The notes: generated by a model from the sequence alone, not told the origin. 64,000 bases of DNA from Campylobacter concisus (GCF_003048775.2 NZ_CP049272.1:186001-250000), one strand, 5' to 3'; counted from the stretch's first letter, positions 43,771-54,091 are shown. Numbers and translations: made by a program.

Positions 43771-45261
43771 CTAAAATCCTGAAGCAAAGACAAAATGCTC
43801 AATAAATTCCAAAATCGCTCCAGAAAATAAAAACGAAAAGGCCGTTCCAGCTACCGCAATGCCAACAATTACTTTTAGCGCCATCGAGATATTTGCAGTG
43901 TAGAGATTTTTATCTTTTACGATCGGCCCTTTTAAAAACATAAAGACGATTAGCTTTAAATAGTAATAAATCGCAATGGCAGAATTTATCATGATTATAA
44001 CGCTAAGAACGACGTAATCAGACTTTATGAGCGATGAGATAAGTACCATCTTGCCCCAAAAGACGCTAAAAGGCGGAATGCCAGCAAGAGCGATCATAAA
44101 AATTCCCATTATTACAGCGTAGCTTGGTAAAATTTTTATAAGCCCTGAAAATTTCTCAAATGGGTGCTTAAAGCGCTTATCCCAGCAGACCACATCGTCG
44201 CACCTTGCCACCCAAAGCATAGAAAATGCGCCCAAATTTGCAAACAAAAACATGATCCAGTAAAAAAATAAGGCGACATTTGCCTCGTGAGAATTTACCA
44301 CAAGCGCACAGAGCACGACACCAGCGTGAGCTATGGAGCTAAAGGCGAGCATTCTCTTAACATCTTTTTGCACTAGCGCCATGATATTTGCAAGGCTCAT
44401 CGTAAGCACGGCGATGATGTAGAGCATATCTTTTATCCATAAAATTTGTGAGCCTTCAAGCATCGAAAAAATTCTTAATGCAACGATAAACGCTGCCACC
44501 TTTGGTACAATCGACATATAGCCTGCTAGCGGGGCATTTGAACCCTCATAAACGTCTGGTATCCATGTGTGAAATGGTATGAGTGAGAGCTTAAAACCAA
44601 TGGCAGAGGCAATGAAAACACAGCCTAATAAAATGATCAAATTTTGATTTAGGCTAAGATCTTTTATCACAACGCCGATACGAGCGATATCTATTGAGTT
44701 TGTCGCTAGATAAAACATCGCTATCGCCATCGCAAAAAAGCCAGCTGAGAGCGAGCCCATAGCAAAGTATTTTATGGCAGCCTCAACGCTTTTTGCTTTG
44801 TTGTGAAGGGCGATTAGGGTGTAGAGGCAAAGCGAGCTGATCTCAAGTCCTAAAAAGATGATGAGTAGGTTATTTGAGCTCACCATAAATAAAAATCCAG
44901 CGATCATAAACAAAAATAGCGCGTAATACTCATAAATTTTGTACTCAAAATACTCTTTTGTGCTAAGTGCGAGTGGGATAAAAAGGGCTGAGGCGATTAG
45001 GATAATGACTTGAGAGATGACCGAAATGCCATCAACTAAAAGCATATCCCAAAAGCTAAGGCTAAGACCGTTAAAATCAAGTATTAGGCCCAAATTTACA
45101 AATATTGCGATGATACAAAATACGCAGTAGAAATTTCTTGAAAGATCTTTTTTTATGGTACCAACGATCAAGATAAAAAGCGCAAAGATTATCATGCTAA
45201 GCATCGGAGCAACCGAAGATAAAGAAATTTCTTTAAGGTCTAAAAAGGCTATTTCGTTCAT
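43771..45261 (-). CDS. nuoN: Complex I subunit NuoN
   Basis: Antiporter-like membrane subunit of NADH-dehydrogenase-type complex I (here probably donor:menaquinone oxidoreductase). The 496-residue protein has about 14 helices. The conserved core includes FLGLEISSLCLYTLIAL (Glu near 135), AAIKYFAMGSLSAGF with the Lys of helix 7, FHTWIPDVYEGSNAPLAGYMSIVPKVAAF (Lys near 250) and MAFSSIAHAGVVL. These charged residues line the proton path. The start overlaps nuoM by 4 bp. Confidence 0.97.
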   Translation of the reverse strand: MNEIAFLDLKEISLSSVAPMLSMIIFALFILIVGTIKKDLSRNFYCVFCIIAIFVNLGLILDFNGLSLSFWDMLLVDGISVISQVIILIASALFIPLALSTKEYFEYKIYEYYALFLFMIAGFLFMVSSNNLLIIFLGLEISSLCLYTLIALHNKAKSVEAAIKYFAMGSLSAGFFAMAIAMFYLATNSIDIARIGVVIKDLSLNQNLIILLGCVFIASAIGFKLSLIPFHTWIPDVYEGSNAPLAGYMSIVPKVAAFIVALRIFSMLEGSQILWIKDMLYIIAVLTMSLANIMALVQKDVKRMLAFSSIAHAGVVLCALVVNSHEANVALFFYWIMFLFANLGAFSMLWVARCDDVVCWDKRFKHPFEKFSGLIKILPSYAVIMGIFMIALAGIPPFSVFWGKMVLISSLIKSDYVVLSVIIMINSAIAIYYYLKLIVFMFLKGPIVKDKNLYTANISMALKVIVGIAVAGTAFSFLFSGAILEFIEHFVFASGF

Positions 45262-46769
45262 AGTTTGCTCCCACCATTTAAAGATGAAATTTTATCCTTT
45301 GTACTGCTATCTACCGCTCTAGTTTGCATTTTGCTTATGATATTTTGCACGCTTGGCTCAAGTGGTTTTAGGATTAAATTTGGAGCGATACCAAGGGTGA
45401 TTATGAGCAAGCAAAGTGGCACAAGAGCGGCTAACTCTTTGAGATTTAGATCCTTTAGGCTTAAATTTTTCTTCTTACACTCGCCAAAAAATACCCTTTT
45501 ATAAAGCACCAGCATATAAACAGCGCCTACAATGATGCTAAAGCCACCAAGTAGCGCAAAGAGCTTATTTAGCTTAAAGATGCCAAGCAGACTCAAAAAC
45601 TCGCCTACAAAGCCGATCGTTAGCGGCAGGCCGATACTTGCAAGCGTTGCTATAAAAAATATAAGCGCATACTTTGGCATCACCTTGGCAAGGCCGCCAA
45701 ATTCGCAAATTTCTTTTGTGTGAGCCCTCTCATATATGACGCCAACTAACAAAAATAGCGCACCACTTACGATGCCGTGGCTTATCATTAAAAATATTGA
45801 GCCACCAAGGCCTATTAAATTTAGTGAAAATATGCCAAGCATGATAACGCCCATGTGTGAAATGGAGCTATAAGCGATCACTTGCTTCATATCGCTTTGT
45901 GCGTAGGCAACAAGGGCTGCGTAGATGATCATGATGATAGCTATGACGCAGACAAAGCCGCTTAAAATTAGGCTCGCATCTGGAAAAAGTGGAAGTGAAA
46001 ATCTCACAAAGCCGTAAGTACCCATCTTTAAAAGCACGCTAGCAAGCAGCACTGAGCCGATAGTCGGAGCCTCTCCGTGTGCATAAGGTAGCCACGTGTG
46101 AAACGGAAATAGCGGAGTTTTGACGCCAAAAGCGAAGAAAAAAGCTAAAAATAGCCAAATTTGAGCACTTTGTCCGATGCCAAGCTTGTACCAGTCAAGC
46201 AGGCTAAAGCTAAAGACGCCGCTTTTTTGATAGCACAGATAGCCGATAAAGATGATCGCTACTAGCATAAAGACAGAGCCTAAAAATGTATAGATGAAAA
46301 ATTTAATCGCAGCGTAAATTCTATTTTTACTACCAAATGCGCCGATGATATAAAGTAGCGGTATGAGGCTAAGCTCCCAAAAGCTATAAAACAAGATCAT
46401 ATCAAGCGCGCTAAAGACGCCCATCATCGTGCTCTCTAAAAAGAGCACGCTAATAATTAGGTGCTTTAAATTTCCATCATCGCTAAGTGCGGCGATAGAG
46501 ATGAAGCTCATAAATGCACTAAGTACGATAAGTGCTAGCGAAATGGTGTCGATGCCGACAAAATAGCTGATATTTAGGCTTGGTATGAGCGAGACTTGAT
46601 GCGTTAAAACAAAGTCATAACCCTGAAAATCGACATTGATGCAGATAAAAATGGCTAGCAAAAGCTCTATGAGAGCGATGCTTGCTCCATAAAATTTTAT
46701 GCTTTTATTTTCTATTAAAAAGCCAAGTATTGCGCTTATTGCAGGGAAAAATATGATGACACTTAGCAT
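45258..46769 (-). CDS. nuoM: Complex I subunit NuoM
   Basis: Second antiporter-like proton-pumping subunit (503 residues, about 14 helices). Key segments are the FYSFWELSLIPLLYIIGAFG region with its essential Glu near residue 135, AAIKFFIYTFLGSVFML, FHTWLPYAHGEAPTIGSVLLASVLLKMGTYGFVRF with Lys near 225, and VIAYSSISHMGVIMLGIF. It starts one base from the nuoL stop and overlaps nuoN at its end, as elsewhere in nuo operons. Confidence 0.97.
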   Translation of the reverse strand: MLSVIIFFPAISAILGFLIENKSIKFYGASIALIELLLAIFICINVDFQGYDFVLTHQVSLIPSLNISYFVGIDTISLALIVLSAFMSFISIAALSDDGNLKHLIISVLFLESTMMGVFSALDMILFYSFWELSLIPLLYIIGAFGSKNRIYAAIKFFIYTFLGSVFMLVAIIFIGYLCYQKSGVFSFSLLDWYKLGIGQSAQIWLFLAFFFAFGVKTPLFPFHTWLPYAHGEAPTIGSVLLASVLLKMGTYGFVRFSLPLFPDASLILSGFVCVIAIIMIIYAALVAYAQSDMKQVIAYSSISHMGVIMLGIFSLNLIGLGGSIFLMISHGIVSGALFLLVGVIYERAHTKEICEFGGLAKVMPKYALIFFIATLASIGLPLTIGFVGEFLSLLGIFKLNKLFALLGGFSIIVGAVYMLVLYKRVFFGECKKKNLSLKDLNLKELAALVPLCLLIITLGIAPNLILKPLEPSVQNIISKMQTRAVDSSTKDKISSLNGGSKL

Positions 46770-48607
46770 TATTTGGCTCCATTTAATAAAAACATAAAGC
46801 TTAAAAGCAAGGCAAATCCTGCGACCATAAATCTAAGCATGATGCTTAAGTCGCCACTTTGCATTTTGTTTGTTAAATTTGCAAATTTATTTAGCACCGT
46901 TGCGACTAGATCGACACTACGATCAATTATCATCTCATCAAATTTCTTGCAAATTTGAGAGATTAAAGCGTAGCCATTTATAAAAAATTTCTCATAAAAT
47001 TTTGGGATAAAGTAGGCATTTTGTAAAATTTTATAAGCTCTGCTCTCACAAATATTCTCTTTAAAAATTTCTTTTTTATAGGCAAATACTGCAAAGCCAG
47101 CGCTTGCTAGCACTAGACTAAGTGTTAAAATAAGTAAAAAAATTTCGCTACCGTGAGATAAATTTAGTGAAAAATCTTTTAAGTTTTTTTCTAAAAACTC
47201 ATTAAAGTTGCTCCAAAAAAAGCCACTTATGACTGAGAGAATTCCAAGTACGCCCATGCCAGCTAGCATATAGTTTTTAGCTTCATGCACGTGTTTCTCG
47301 CTCTTTGGCTTTGTAAAAAAGACGAGCATAACAAGCCTAAAGCTATAAAATGCCGTAAGCACCGCACCAAAGAGTAAAATGATCCATAAAAATTTATTTT
47401 CACTAAAGGCAACCTCTAAAATTTTATCTTTAGAGAAAAAGCCAGCAAATGGATAAAATCCTGCCAGCGTGCAGCTTGCGATGATAGAAAGAAGTGCGGT
47501 TGGCTTCATAAATTTATAAAGCCCGCCCATTTTTTTGATATTTAGCTCGTCATTCATCGCGTGCATGACGTTGCCAGCGCACAAAAAGAGAAGTGACTTA
47601 AAAAATGCGTGCGTGACAAGGTGAAAAAGTGCAATCTTATAAGCGCCAAGCCCAGCTGCTACAAACATATAGCCAAGCTGCGAAAGCGTCGAGTAAGCGA
47701 TGATCTTTTTAAGGTCATTGTGTACTAGCGCGATGCTTGCTGCAAATATCGCTACAAATGCGCCAAGGCAAGCGATAAAATGCGATACTTCAGGTGCGTT
47801 TATAAAGATAAAATTTGCACGTATCACTAGATAAACGCCAGCTGTTACCATGGTCGCAGCGTGGATGAGTGCTGAGACTGGAGTTGGCCCCTCCATGGCA
47901 TTTGCAAGCCAAGTGTGAAATGGAAACTGCGCGCTTTTACCCATGGCACCTATAAAAAGAAGTGTGGCAATAATGCCTAAATTTAGCCCATAAAAGTCGG
48001 CTCTAGCGTTAAAAACCTCGCTAAATTTAAGTGAGCCAAAGCTATAAAATATATAAAAAATGCCAACAAGCATCGCTAGATCAGCCACTCTGTTCATCAC
48101 AAAGGCTTCATTTGCAGCGACGTTTGCACTAGGCCTTTTATACCAAAAGCCAATGAGTAGCCACGAGCAAAGCCCAACGCCCTCCCAGCCAATAAATAGC
48201 CCTATAAAGTTATCGCTTGATACAAGGACATTCATGCAAAATACAAAAAGCCCCAAGTAGCTAAAAAAGCGGTTAAAGCTCGCATCGTCTTTCATATAGC
48301 CAACTGAGTAGATGTGCACGATGCTTGCGACCACGCCAACGGTGCTAAGCATAACAAGGCTAATGGCATCAAGATAAAAGCCAAAATTTAAATCCAGACC
48401 ACCGAAATTTATAAATTCTTTTAGTGATAAATGCAGTGGCTCATCTATGCCAAGGCTGGCTGCTAGCATGAGTGAGGCAGTTGTGCTAATAACCATGAGA
48501 AGTGAGCAAAAAACACCAATTAGTAAATTTTTACTGCTATGCGAAAAAAGTCCAGAAACGATAAAGCTAAGAAGTGGAAAAAATAGTGAAATGCAAAATA
48601 AAGTCAT
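46769..48607 (-). CDS. nuoL: Complex I subunit NuoL
   Basis: The largest antiporter-like subunit, at the distal end of the membrane arm. The 612-residue protein shows FIGWEGVGLCSWLLIGFWY (Glu near 135), NRVADLAMLVGIF, FHTWLANAMEGPTPVSALIHAATMVTAGVYLVIR (Lys/His region) and IIAYSTLSQLGYMFVA. The C-terminal stretch (about 520-600) would form the long lateral helix that lies along NuoM and NuoN. The length is normal. Confidence 0.97.
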   Translation of the reverse strand: MTLFCISLFFPLLSFIVSGLFSHSSKNLLIGVFCSLLMVISTTASLMLAASLGIDEPLHLSLKEFINFGGLDLNFGFYLDAISLVMLSTVGVVASIVHIYSVGYMKDDASFNRFFSYLGLFVFCMNVLVSSDNFIGLFIGWEGVGLCSWLLIGFWYKRPSANVAANEAFVMNRVADLAMLVGIFYIFYSFGSLKFSEVFNARADFYGLNLGIIATLLFIGAMGKSAQFPFHTWLANAMEGPTPVSALIHAATMVTAGVYLVIRANFIFINAPEVSHFIACLGAFVAIFAASIALVHNDLKKIIAYSTLSQLGYMFVAAGLGAYKIALFHLVTHAFFKSLLFLCAGNVMHAMNDELNIKKMGGLYKFMKPTALLSIIASCTLAGFYPFAGFFSKDKILEVAFSENKFLWIILLFGAVLTAFYSFRLVMLVFFTKPKSEKHVHEAKNYMLAGMGVLGILSVISGFFWSNFNEFLEKNLKDFSLNLSHGSEIFLLILTLSLVLASAGFAVFAYKKEIFKENICESRAYKILQNAYFIPKFYEKFFINGYALISQICKKFDEMIIDRSVDLVATVLNKFANLTNKMQSGDLSIMLRFMVAGFALLLSFMFLLNGAK

Positions 48608-48610
48608 CTC

Positions 48611-48913
48611 TTAGCCTTTCATATTTGTCATCGAATCTAGGCTAATGCTGCCAGTCTTTTTGTACCAAAGTACGAGTAGGCCAAGCCCTACAGCGACTTC
48701 ACTAGCAGCGATAGCCACTATAAAAAATGCAACTATTTGTCCAGTTAGATCAAAGTGGTATTTTGAAATGGCAGCAAGTGCGATATTTGCCGAGTTTAGT
48801 AAAATTTCACTTGAAAAAAATAGCATGATCAAATTTCTTCTTCGCATTATGCCAATTAGCCCTATGACAAAGACTAGACTTGCAAGGACGAGGTAGTGAG
48901 TAAGCCCTATCAT
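48611..48913 (-). CDS. nuoK: Complex I subunit NuoK
   Basis: A 100-residue membrane subunit with three helices. It has the two conserved intramembrane acidic residues, one in SSEILLNSANIALAA (about 35) and one in AIAASEVAVGLGLLVLWY (about 70), that link quinone chemistry to proton movement. The start overlaps nuoJ by 4 bp. Confidence 0.97.
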   Translation of the reverse strand: MIGLTHYLVLASLVFVIGLIGIMRRRNLIMLFFSSEILLNSANIALAAISKYHFDLTGQIVAFFIVAIAASEVAVGLGLLVLWYKKTGSISLDSMTNMKG

Positions 48914-49446
48914 AGCATCTCCTCTAGTGTATTTTGAGTATTTAGGTCTTTATGTATCAAGATAATGCCAGCAACCATTGCCACAAGAAGCATTACAGCA
49001 CACATCTCAAAAGCGATCAAATACTTGCTAAAAAGCAAAATTCCAATAGCCTCGATATTGCCAAGCTCGCTAGCAATGGGACTTAATCCATCAAATTTTG
49101 CACCATAAATAGGAGCTAAAAATATAAATATCAAAAGAAGCGCTATAAAACTACTTAAAAGATAGATGGTGATCTTTGCTTTTTTGTTACTTTTTGGCTC
49201 ACACTCTTTACTGCTATCAAAAAACATCATTGCAAATGCGTATAAAACGACCACAGCACCTGTGTAGACTATTATCTGTACTACGCCTAGAAATTCCGCT
49301 CCAAGCAAGAAAAATATAGCCGAGATAAAGACCATGCCAGCAGCTAGCGCAGAGACTGCATTTAGTGCGTTTTGACAAAATACACTAAAAGAAAAACTAA
49401 CTAAAACCAAGGCGCTAAAAATATAAAATGCAAAGCTCTCATACAT
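48910..49446 (-). CDS. nuoJ: Complex I subunit NuoJ
   Basis: A 178-residue membrane subunit with five helices. The helix-3 segment VVQIIVYTGAVVVLYAFAMMFF (about 55-76) is the family's most conserved region and forms a pi-bulge in known structures. It lies between nuoI (23 bp spacer) and nuoK (4-bp overlap). Confidence 0.96.
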   Translation of the reverse strand: MYESFAFYIFSALVLVSFSFSVFCQNALNAVSALAAGMVFISAIFFLLGAEFLGVVQIIVYTGAVVVLYAFAMMFFDSSKECEPKSNKKAKITIYLLSSFIALLLIFIFLAPIYGAKFDGLSPIASELGNIEAIGILLFSKYLIAFEMCAVMLLVAMVAGIILIHKDLNTQNTLEEML

Positions 49447-49469
49447 CTTTTGCCCTTTTAAAATTTATA

Positions 49470-50087
49470 CTACTCATCACTTTTTGTCTCATTTTCATTT
49501 TTGCTTATAAATGTATTTGGCGTCTTTTTGATTAAGCTATCAGCATTTTTAGGAAGCGCTCCGTATCCTTCAAACTCGCTTTGATCTTTTAAAAATTTAT
49601 CCTTTGTCAAAAATTCATCTTTTGTGCCAAATATAATCCTGCTCTCGCTAGCAACTTCGTACTCTTGCCCGCAGACTATCGCAAGCTCAGGGCAAACATC
49701 AGCGCAAAATCCACAATAGACGCACCTACTTAAATTTATCGAGTAGCTTGCGACCTTTTTGCGGCCATCTTCGCCAAGTGAAGTTTTCATCGAAATGCAG
49801 TTGCTAACGCAAATTTTCTCACATAGCCCGCACCCAATGCAACGTTCATTTTCACTTTCAACAAATTTTAAAAGCTTATGAATGCCCCTATATCTAGCGT
49901 TTAGCTCCATCTTTTGCATAGGGTATTTTAAAGTATGTGACTTGCTAAAGAGCATCTGCTTTATCGTGACTTTTAGTCCGATCAAAAGATCAGGCTTAAA
50001 TGTGGCAGCGATGAAGTACTTAAATTTATCAAACGCACTCTTTGGCTTTAACTTTTCATCTATTAAAATATATTTTTTCTCACTCAT
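49470..50087 (-). CDS. nuoI: Complex I subunit NuoI (two 4Fe-4S clusters)
   Basis: Iron-sulfur subunit that carries electrons to NuoB. Two ferredoxin-type cluster motifs are present: CIGCGLCEKICVSNC and CVYCGFCADVCPELA. I set the start at ATG 50087 (MSEKKYILIDEKLKP, 205 residues), which follows AAGGCGAAAA and begins just after the nuoH stop. An in-frame upstream ATG at 50165 lies inside nuoH and adds an unrelated stretch. The C-terminus ends with an acidic tail (KNENETKSDE). Confidence 0.95.
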   Translation of the reverse strand: MSEKKYILIDEKLKPKSAFDKFKYFIAATFKPDLLIGLKVTIKQMLFSKSHTLKYPMQKMELNARYRGIHKLLKFVESENERCIGCGLCEKICVSNCISMKTSLGEDGRKKVASYSINLSRCVYCGFCADVCPELAIVCGQEYEVASESRIIFGTKDEFLTKDKFLKDQSEFEGYGALPKNADSLIKKTPNTFISKNENETKSDE

Positions 50088-50095
50088 TTTTCGCC

Positions 50096-51091
50096 TTAGA
50101 TTAGTAACATAAAGCCAGTGATTACGATATTTAAAATTCCAAGCGGAAGTAAAATTTTCCAGCAAAATGCACTTAACTGATCAACTCTTAAATGTGCCCA
50201 TGAAGCCCTTACCCAAAGAAAAAAGAAAAAGACAATGCTTGATTTTAAGATGATCATCAAAGCACCTGGGATAAATAAAAATTCGTTAAATCCACCTAAA
50301 AATAAAATCGTAATGATGATGCTAGCAGCGATCATATTTGTGTATTCGCCAATAAAAAACATCGCCCATCTCATGCCGCTATACTCGGTGCCATAGCCTG
50401 CCACTATCTCTGTTTCGTTTTCTGTTAAGCAAAATGGCGTTCTATTGCACTCCACAAAGCTTGCTATTAAAAATAGCAAAAAGGCAAGTGGCTGCTTAAA
50501 TATAAGCCAGCCAAAAATTCCTTTTTGATAGTTGTTTATATCCACAAGTGAGAGTGAGCTAGTTACCATTACGACGCTTAAAAGAGCCATGCCAGCTACT
50601 ATTTCGAAACTAAGGAGTGAGACTACTGCGCGAGCTGCGCTAATTAGTGCAAATTTATTATAACTTGCAAGACCTGCTGCAAGTGGAGAGAAAACGCAAA
50701 CTGAAGCAACACCAGCGATGTATAAAATACCAACATTTATATCTGAGAGAACCGGACGTAATGTATGTCCAAAAATTTCAAACTCAGGCAAAAACGGCAC
50801 GGGTGCAAGTGCTGCAAATGCGGCAATGGCTGATATTAGTGGAGCTATTAAAAAGATAAATTTATTCGTATTTGCTGGTACGATGTCCTCTTTTGTAAAG
50901 AGTTTTATCATGTCAGCTACTATCTGTAAAATTCCAGCAGGTCCAACCATATCAGGCCCTACGCGGCGCTGCATGTAGGCTAGTACCTTTCTCTCAGCAT
51001 AAGTCGCAAGCCCTGCAAGGCTTGCCATGACGGCTAAAATGACCACGGCTTTAATGATAGTGCTTAGCACAAAAAATAGTGTTTCACTCAT
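50096..51091 (-). CDS. nuoH: Complex I subunit NuoH
   Basis: Membrane subunit that forms the quinone-binding chamber with NuoB and NuoD. The 331-residue protein has eight helices and the landmarks ATYAERKVLAYMQRRVGPDMVGPAGILQ (about 28-55), NRTPFCLTENETEIVAGYGTEYSGMRWAMFFIGEY (about 215-249) and WVRASWAHLRVDQL near the end. It overlaps the 3' end of nuoG by 8 bp. Confidence 0.97.
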   Translation of the reverse strand: MSETLFFVLSTIIKAVVILAVMASLAGLATYAERKVLAYMQRRVGPDMVGPAGILQIVADMIKLFTKEDIVPANTNKFIFLIAPLISAIAAFAALAPVPFLPEFEIFGHTLRPVLSDINVGILYIAGVASVCVFSPLAAGLASYNKFALISAARAVVSLLSFEIVAGMALLSVVMVTSSLSLVDINNYQKGIFGWLIFKQPLAFLLFLIASFVECNRTPFCLTENETEIVAGYGTEYSGMRWAMFFIGEYTNMIAASIIITILFLGGFNEFLFIPGALMIILKSSIVFFFFLWVRASWAHLRVDQLSAFCWKILLPLGILNIVITGFMLLI

Positions 51092-53384
51092 CTTTTGCCT
51101 TTATAATTTTAACTGCGGCGTAGTTTTTGCCATTAAATATAACGCCCACATCAAGTTTGTCGTCATAATCGCCTAAATACGCACCAACTCCGCCAAGTTC
51201 GCTGTCAAGTTCCACGCAAATGGCAAGCTTGTGCCCATCTTTTTCTAAAATAATTGCTTCATTTTGTGAAATTCTAAATTTAGCCATAAATTCGCTACTT
51301 GCATAAAGCTTCGCTCTTTTGGCTGTTTGTGTGGCATAGTTTGCAAAAAATGATGGCAAATTTATAGGATTTGCAAGACTTATAAGTGCCTCGTCGTCTT
51401 TTAAATTTACACTCTTGCTATCTTTTAAAAGTGGCTCGGTATCGTCTTTTAGTGTGAAATTTGAAATTTCTAGTTTATAACCTCTGTGACTTGTGCCGTC
51501 GTTTGCGTAAAAATTTTCTAAATCATCAAATTTAATGCCTCTATAACCCTTTTCTTTTGGTAAATTTGGCGTGTAATCAATCGTATTTTTAGCCATTAAC
51601 CCAAGTGCGTTTGCGATGTCGTTTAAAAAATATCCTTTGTGTGGTATCGCCACATTTGTTGGTACTAGGGCGTTATTTATGCTTGTAAATGTGCCTTCTT
51701 GCTGATTTAGCGCGCTAGCATCGATATCGCCTTCAAAAATGCTAAATTTATAATCGCCATTCTCGTTATAGCCAAGCGTCTTGCCAGGCTTTTTCTCGCT
51801 TGCAAGAGTGCAAATTTTAGCAACGCCAAGTGAGTTTGTGCGTGGTGGTATTAGCATCACACGAAACGGCGTAGCTCTTGCGATCACTCCAGCAAGAGCG
51901 GCTAGTAAATTTGCATTTTCATCCGTGTAAAAATCGCTTCCTAAAATGAGCGTAAATTTGCTTTTGCCCTCGCTTAAAGCCGGTATATCTATGTCAAAAT
52001 TTTCATCAAAATTTTCAAGCTTTGATGTAAGTGCGCTAGGTAAATTTTCACCCCAGTTTTTAAGTATAAAAAGTAAAATTTGCTCTAATTTTCCAGCTTC
52101 ATGCGTTACGTAGATAAAATTTTTAGAATATTTTTTAACGATTTCATCGGCTATGTGATGAAAGTAAATTCCAGTTGCTTTATTCATTTTTAAAGCGTTA
52201 TTTAACTTAAAGCTTGTCACTGGGCTTTCGTGTCTTAAGAAACTGCCAGCAGTGATGATAAAATCGCTATTTTTAATATCTTCATAGTCTGCGTTATATG
52301 AGCTAAGCCCACTAAATTCGCTAAATTTATTTAAAAATTTTTGATAATTTAGCGCCTCATTGTTTATTAGATTTAGATCAAATTTTTCTCTTAAACGCTC
52401 TAAAATAAGGCCCTCTTCGTTCGTGATAAAGCTATTAAATTTTATATTTTTGATCGTACCATTTTTAATATTTAAAACAATCTCTTCAAATTTCTCTTCA
52501 TTCTTACAGGCAAGCTCGTTGTGAAAGTCATAACTAAACCTAGCTGCTCCACTTACCTCACCAAATGTAAAATCATTGCTGACGCGGTAAATTTGCTTAC
52601 TTCTGTCGCTAGTGCTCTTTTCTTTTACGTCATAGTAAATTAGCTCGCAGTCGCTTTGATGTGGATTTGCTGCTGGGATAGGGTTTAGCTCCCAGATATT
52701 TGTGCTATATTGAAAATGCGAACTAATAAGCGCTCCAGTAGGGCAAACGCTAATACACTCACCGCAAAATGAGCAGTCAAGACTCTCGCCAACGCTTGGA
52801 CCTATTAAGCTTTTTTGCATCTTGCTAAAAACTGCGTAGGCATCTTTTGGCATACTCTCTTTTAGCTCTTTTGGCACTTCAACGCCCCTTGGTACGGTCT
52901 TTAGCGCACTCTCGCCGATCCTATCTTTACAAACAGTGACACATCTTTCGCAGACTATGCAAAGAGCTGGATCGTAGTTGATTAGCCCCCATTTTTTATG
53001 CGGTTTGTGCGTGTCAGCGATGGCAAATTTTTGTTCATTTACTTTTAGATGCGTGGTTAAATTTTGTAGTTCACATTCGCCACTTTTGTCACAAACGCCA
53101 CATTGAATCGGATGATTTACGCAATAAGTCTGCATGATTGCATTTCGCTCGGCAGCGATTTCTGGCGTGTTTGTATAAATTTGCATATCCTCTTTTGCTT
53201 TGGCATTACAGCTATAAACTACTTTGCCATTTGCCTCGACCATGCAGAGCCTACAAGCAAGAGTTGGTGAGCAGCCGCTAAGATAGCAAAGAGCTGGGAT
53301 ATAAATTCCATTTGCTCTTGCGATATTTAGGATGCTCTCGCCTTCATCTGCTTCTAAAATTTGATCATTTATGCTTATTTTCAT
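51084..53384 (-). CDS. nuoG: Complex I subunit NuoG (iron-sulfur, molybdopterin-oxidoreductase-like)
   Basis: A 766-residue cytoplasmic subunit. The N-terminal domain holds the 2Fe-2S site (CYLSGCSPTLACRLC), the His-ligated 4Fe-4S site (HPIQCGVCDKSGEC) and two further 4Fe-4S clusters (CIVCERCVTVC and CSFCGECISVCPTGAL). The remaining 500 residues resemble a degenerate molybdopterin oxidoreductase domain that no longer needs the cofactor and is poorly conserved. Electrons would enter from an unusual input module because NuoE and NuoF are absent. It overlaps the next upstream gene by 4 bp. Confidence 0.95.
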   Translation of the reverse strand: MKISINDQILEADEGESILNIARANGIYIPALCYLSGCSPTLACRLCMVEANGKVVYSCNAKAKEDMQIYTNTPEIAAERNAIMQTYCVNHPIQCGVCDKSGECELQNLTTHLKVNEQKFAIADTHKPHKKWGLINYDPALCIVCERCVTVCKDRIGESALKTVPRGVEVPKELKESMPKDAYAVFSKMQKSLIGPSVGESLDCSFCGECISVCPTGALISSHFQYSTNIWELNPIPAANPHQSDCELIYYDVKEKSTSDRSKQIYRVSNDFTFGEVSGAARFSYDFHNELACKNEEKFEEIVLNIKNGTIKNIKFNSFITNEEGLILERLREKFDLNLINNEALNYQKFLNKFSEFSGLSSYNADYEDIKNSDFIITAGSFLRHESPVTSFKLNNALKMNKATGIYFHHIADEIVKKYSKNFIYVTHEAGKLEQILLFILKNWGENLPSALTSKLENFDENFDIDIPALSEGKSKFTLILGSDFYTDENANLLAALAGVIARATPFRVMLIPPRTNSLGVAKICTLASEKKPGKTLGYNENGDYKFSIFEGDIDASALNQQEGTFTSINNALVPTNVAIPHKGYFLNDIANALGLMAKNTIDYTPNLPKEKGYRGIKFDDLENFYANDGTSHRGYKLEISNFTLKDDTEPLLKDSKSVNLKDDEALISLANPINLPSFFANYATQTAKRAKLYASSEFMAKFRISQNEAIILEKDGHKLAICVELDSELGGVGAYLGDYDDKLDVGVIFNGKNYAAVKIIKAKDE

Positions 53385-54091
53385 TTACTAACTACTACTT
53401 GTTTAAATGCGTATCCATCAAAATTTTTTACGCCAAAAATCGCAACTGTGCCTTTTAGCGAATGGTCTAGTTTAAATTTTGCCGTCACGCTAAAATCTTT
53501 TGCTTTAAGCTCTAGCATATCGCCATCTTTTGCCTTTGCTACGATACCAAATTGCATGCCTCCTACGATCTCATCGCTTGCGTTTTTGTTTAGATAAACG
53601 ACTGCTCCATCAAAATTTTCAAGCTCTTTTAGCTCGTCTATTTTGTGATAATCATTAAATTCTTTCCTGCAACCACCAGCTAAAACGACATTTTTGCCTA
53701 AAATTTCAAGTAACCAAAAGATCGCATCTTTATCTGGATGAGTAAAAAATGAATCATCAATAATGATGTTTTTAACGTCCTTTATCCACTCGCCTAGCTC
53801 TTCAAATTCCTCTTCACCAACATTGCACTCGCCACTTATCAGCCCATCATCAAGCTCGCTAAAAAATTCATCGCAAGATAAATTTGCGTATTTGCAAAGA
53901 AGAGCCAAGACGTAGCTTATTGAGCCTATTTCGCAGCGGATTAAATTTTCGCCGCCAAGCTCGCTATCTTCAAAGCATGAGATGTATTTAAACTCGTGCT
54001 CTTTTATCTTTTTTGCTAAATTTTTGTCGCTCAAGCTTAGTAAATTTGCGATGCTTAAGCTTTTGCCTGCTATTAAATCATTAAATTTCAT
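53381..54091 (-). CDS. Campylobacter-type complex I accessory subunit in the NuoF position
   Basis: A 236-residue protein (start ATG 54091, MKFNDLIAGKSLSIANLL; an upstream in-frame ATG at 54121 is less likely because it lies inside the preceding gene). It has none of the NADH- or FMN-binding Gly-rich motifs of NuoF and no Cys cluster. It has a long acidic middle (GGENLIRCEIGSISYVLAL to FEELGEWIKDV). In Campylobacter and Helicobacter, two unrelated proteins replace NuoE and NuoF and are thought to take electrons from flavodoxin or another donor. This is one of them by position (the C. jejuni Cj1574-like gene). Confidence 0.8.
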   Translation of the reverse strand: MKFNDLIAGKSLSIANLLSLSDKNLAKKIKEHEFKYISCFEDSELGGENLIRCEIGSISYVLALLCKYANLSCDEFFSELDDGLISGECNVGEEEFEELGEWIKDVKNIIIDDSFFTHPDKDAIFWLLEILGKNVVLAGGCRKEFNDYHKIDELKELENFDGAVVYLNKNASDEIVGGMQFGIVAKAKDGDMLELKAKDFSVTAKFKLDHSLKGTVAIFGVKNFDGYAFKQVVVSK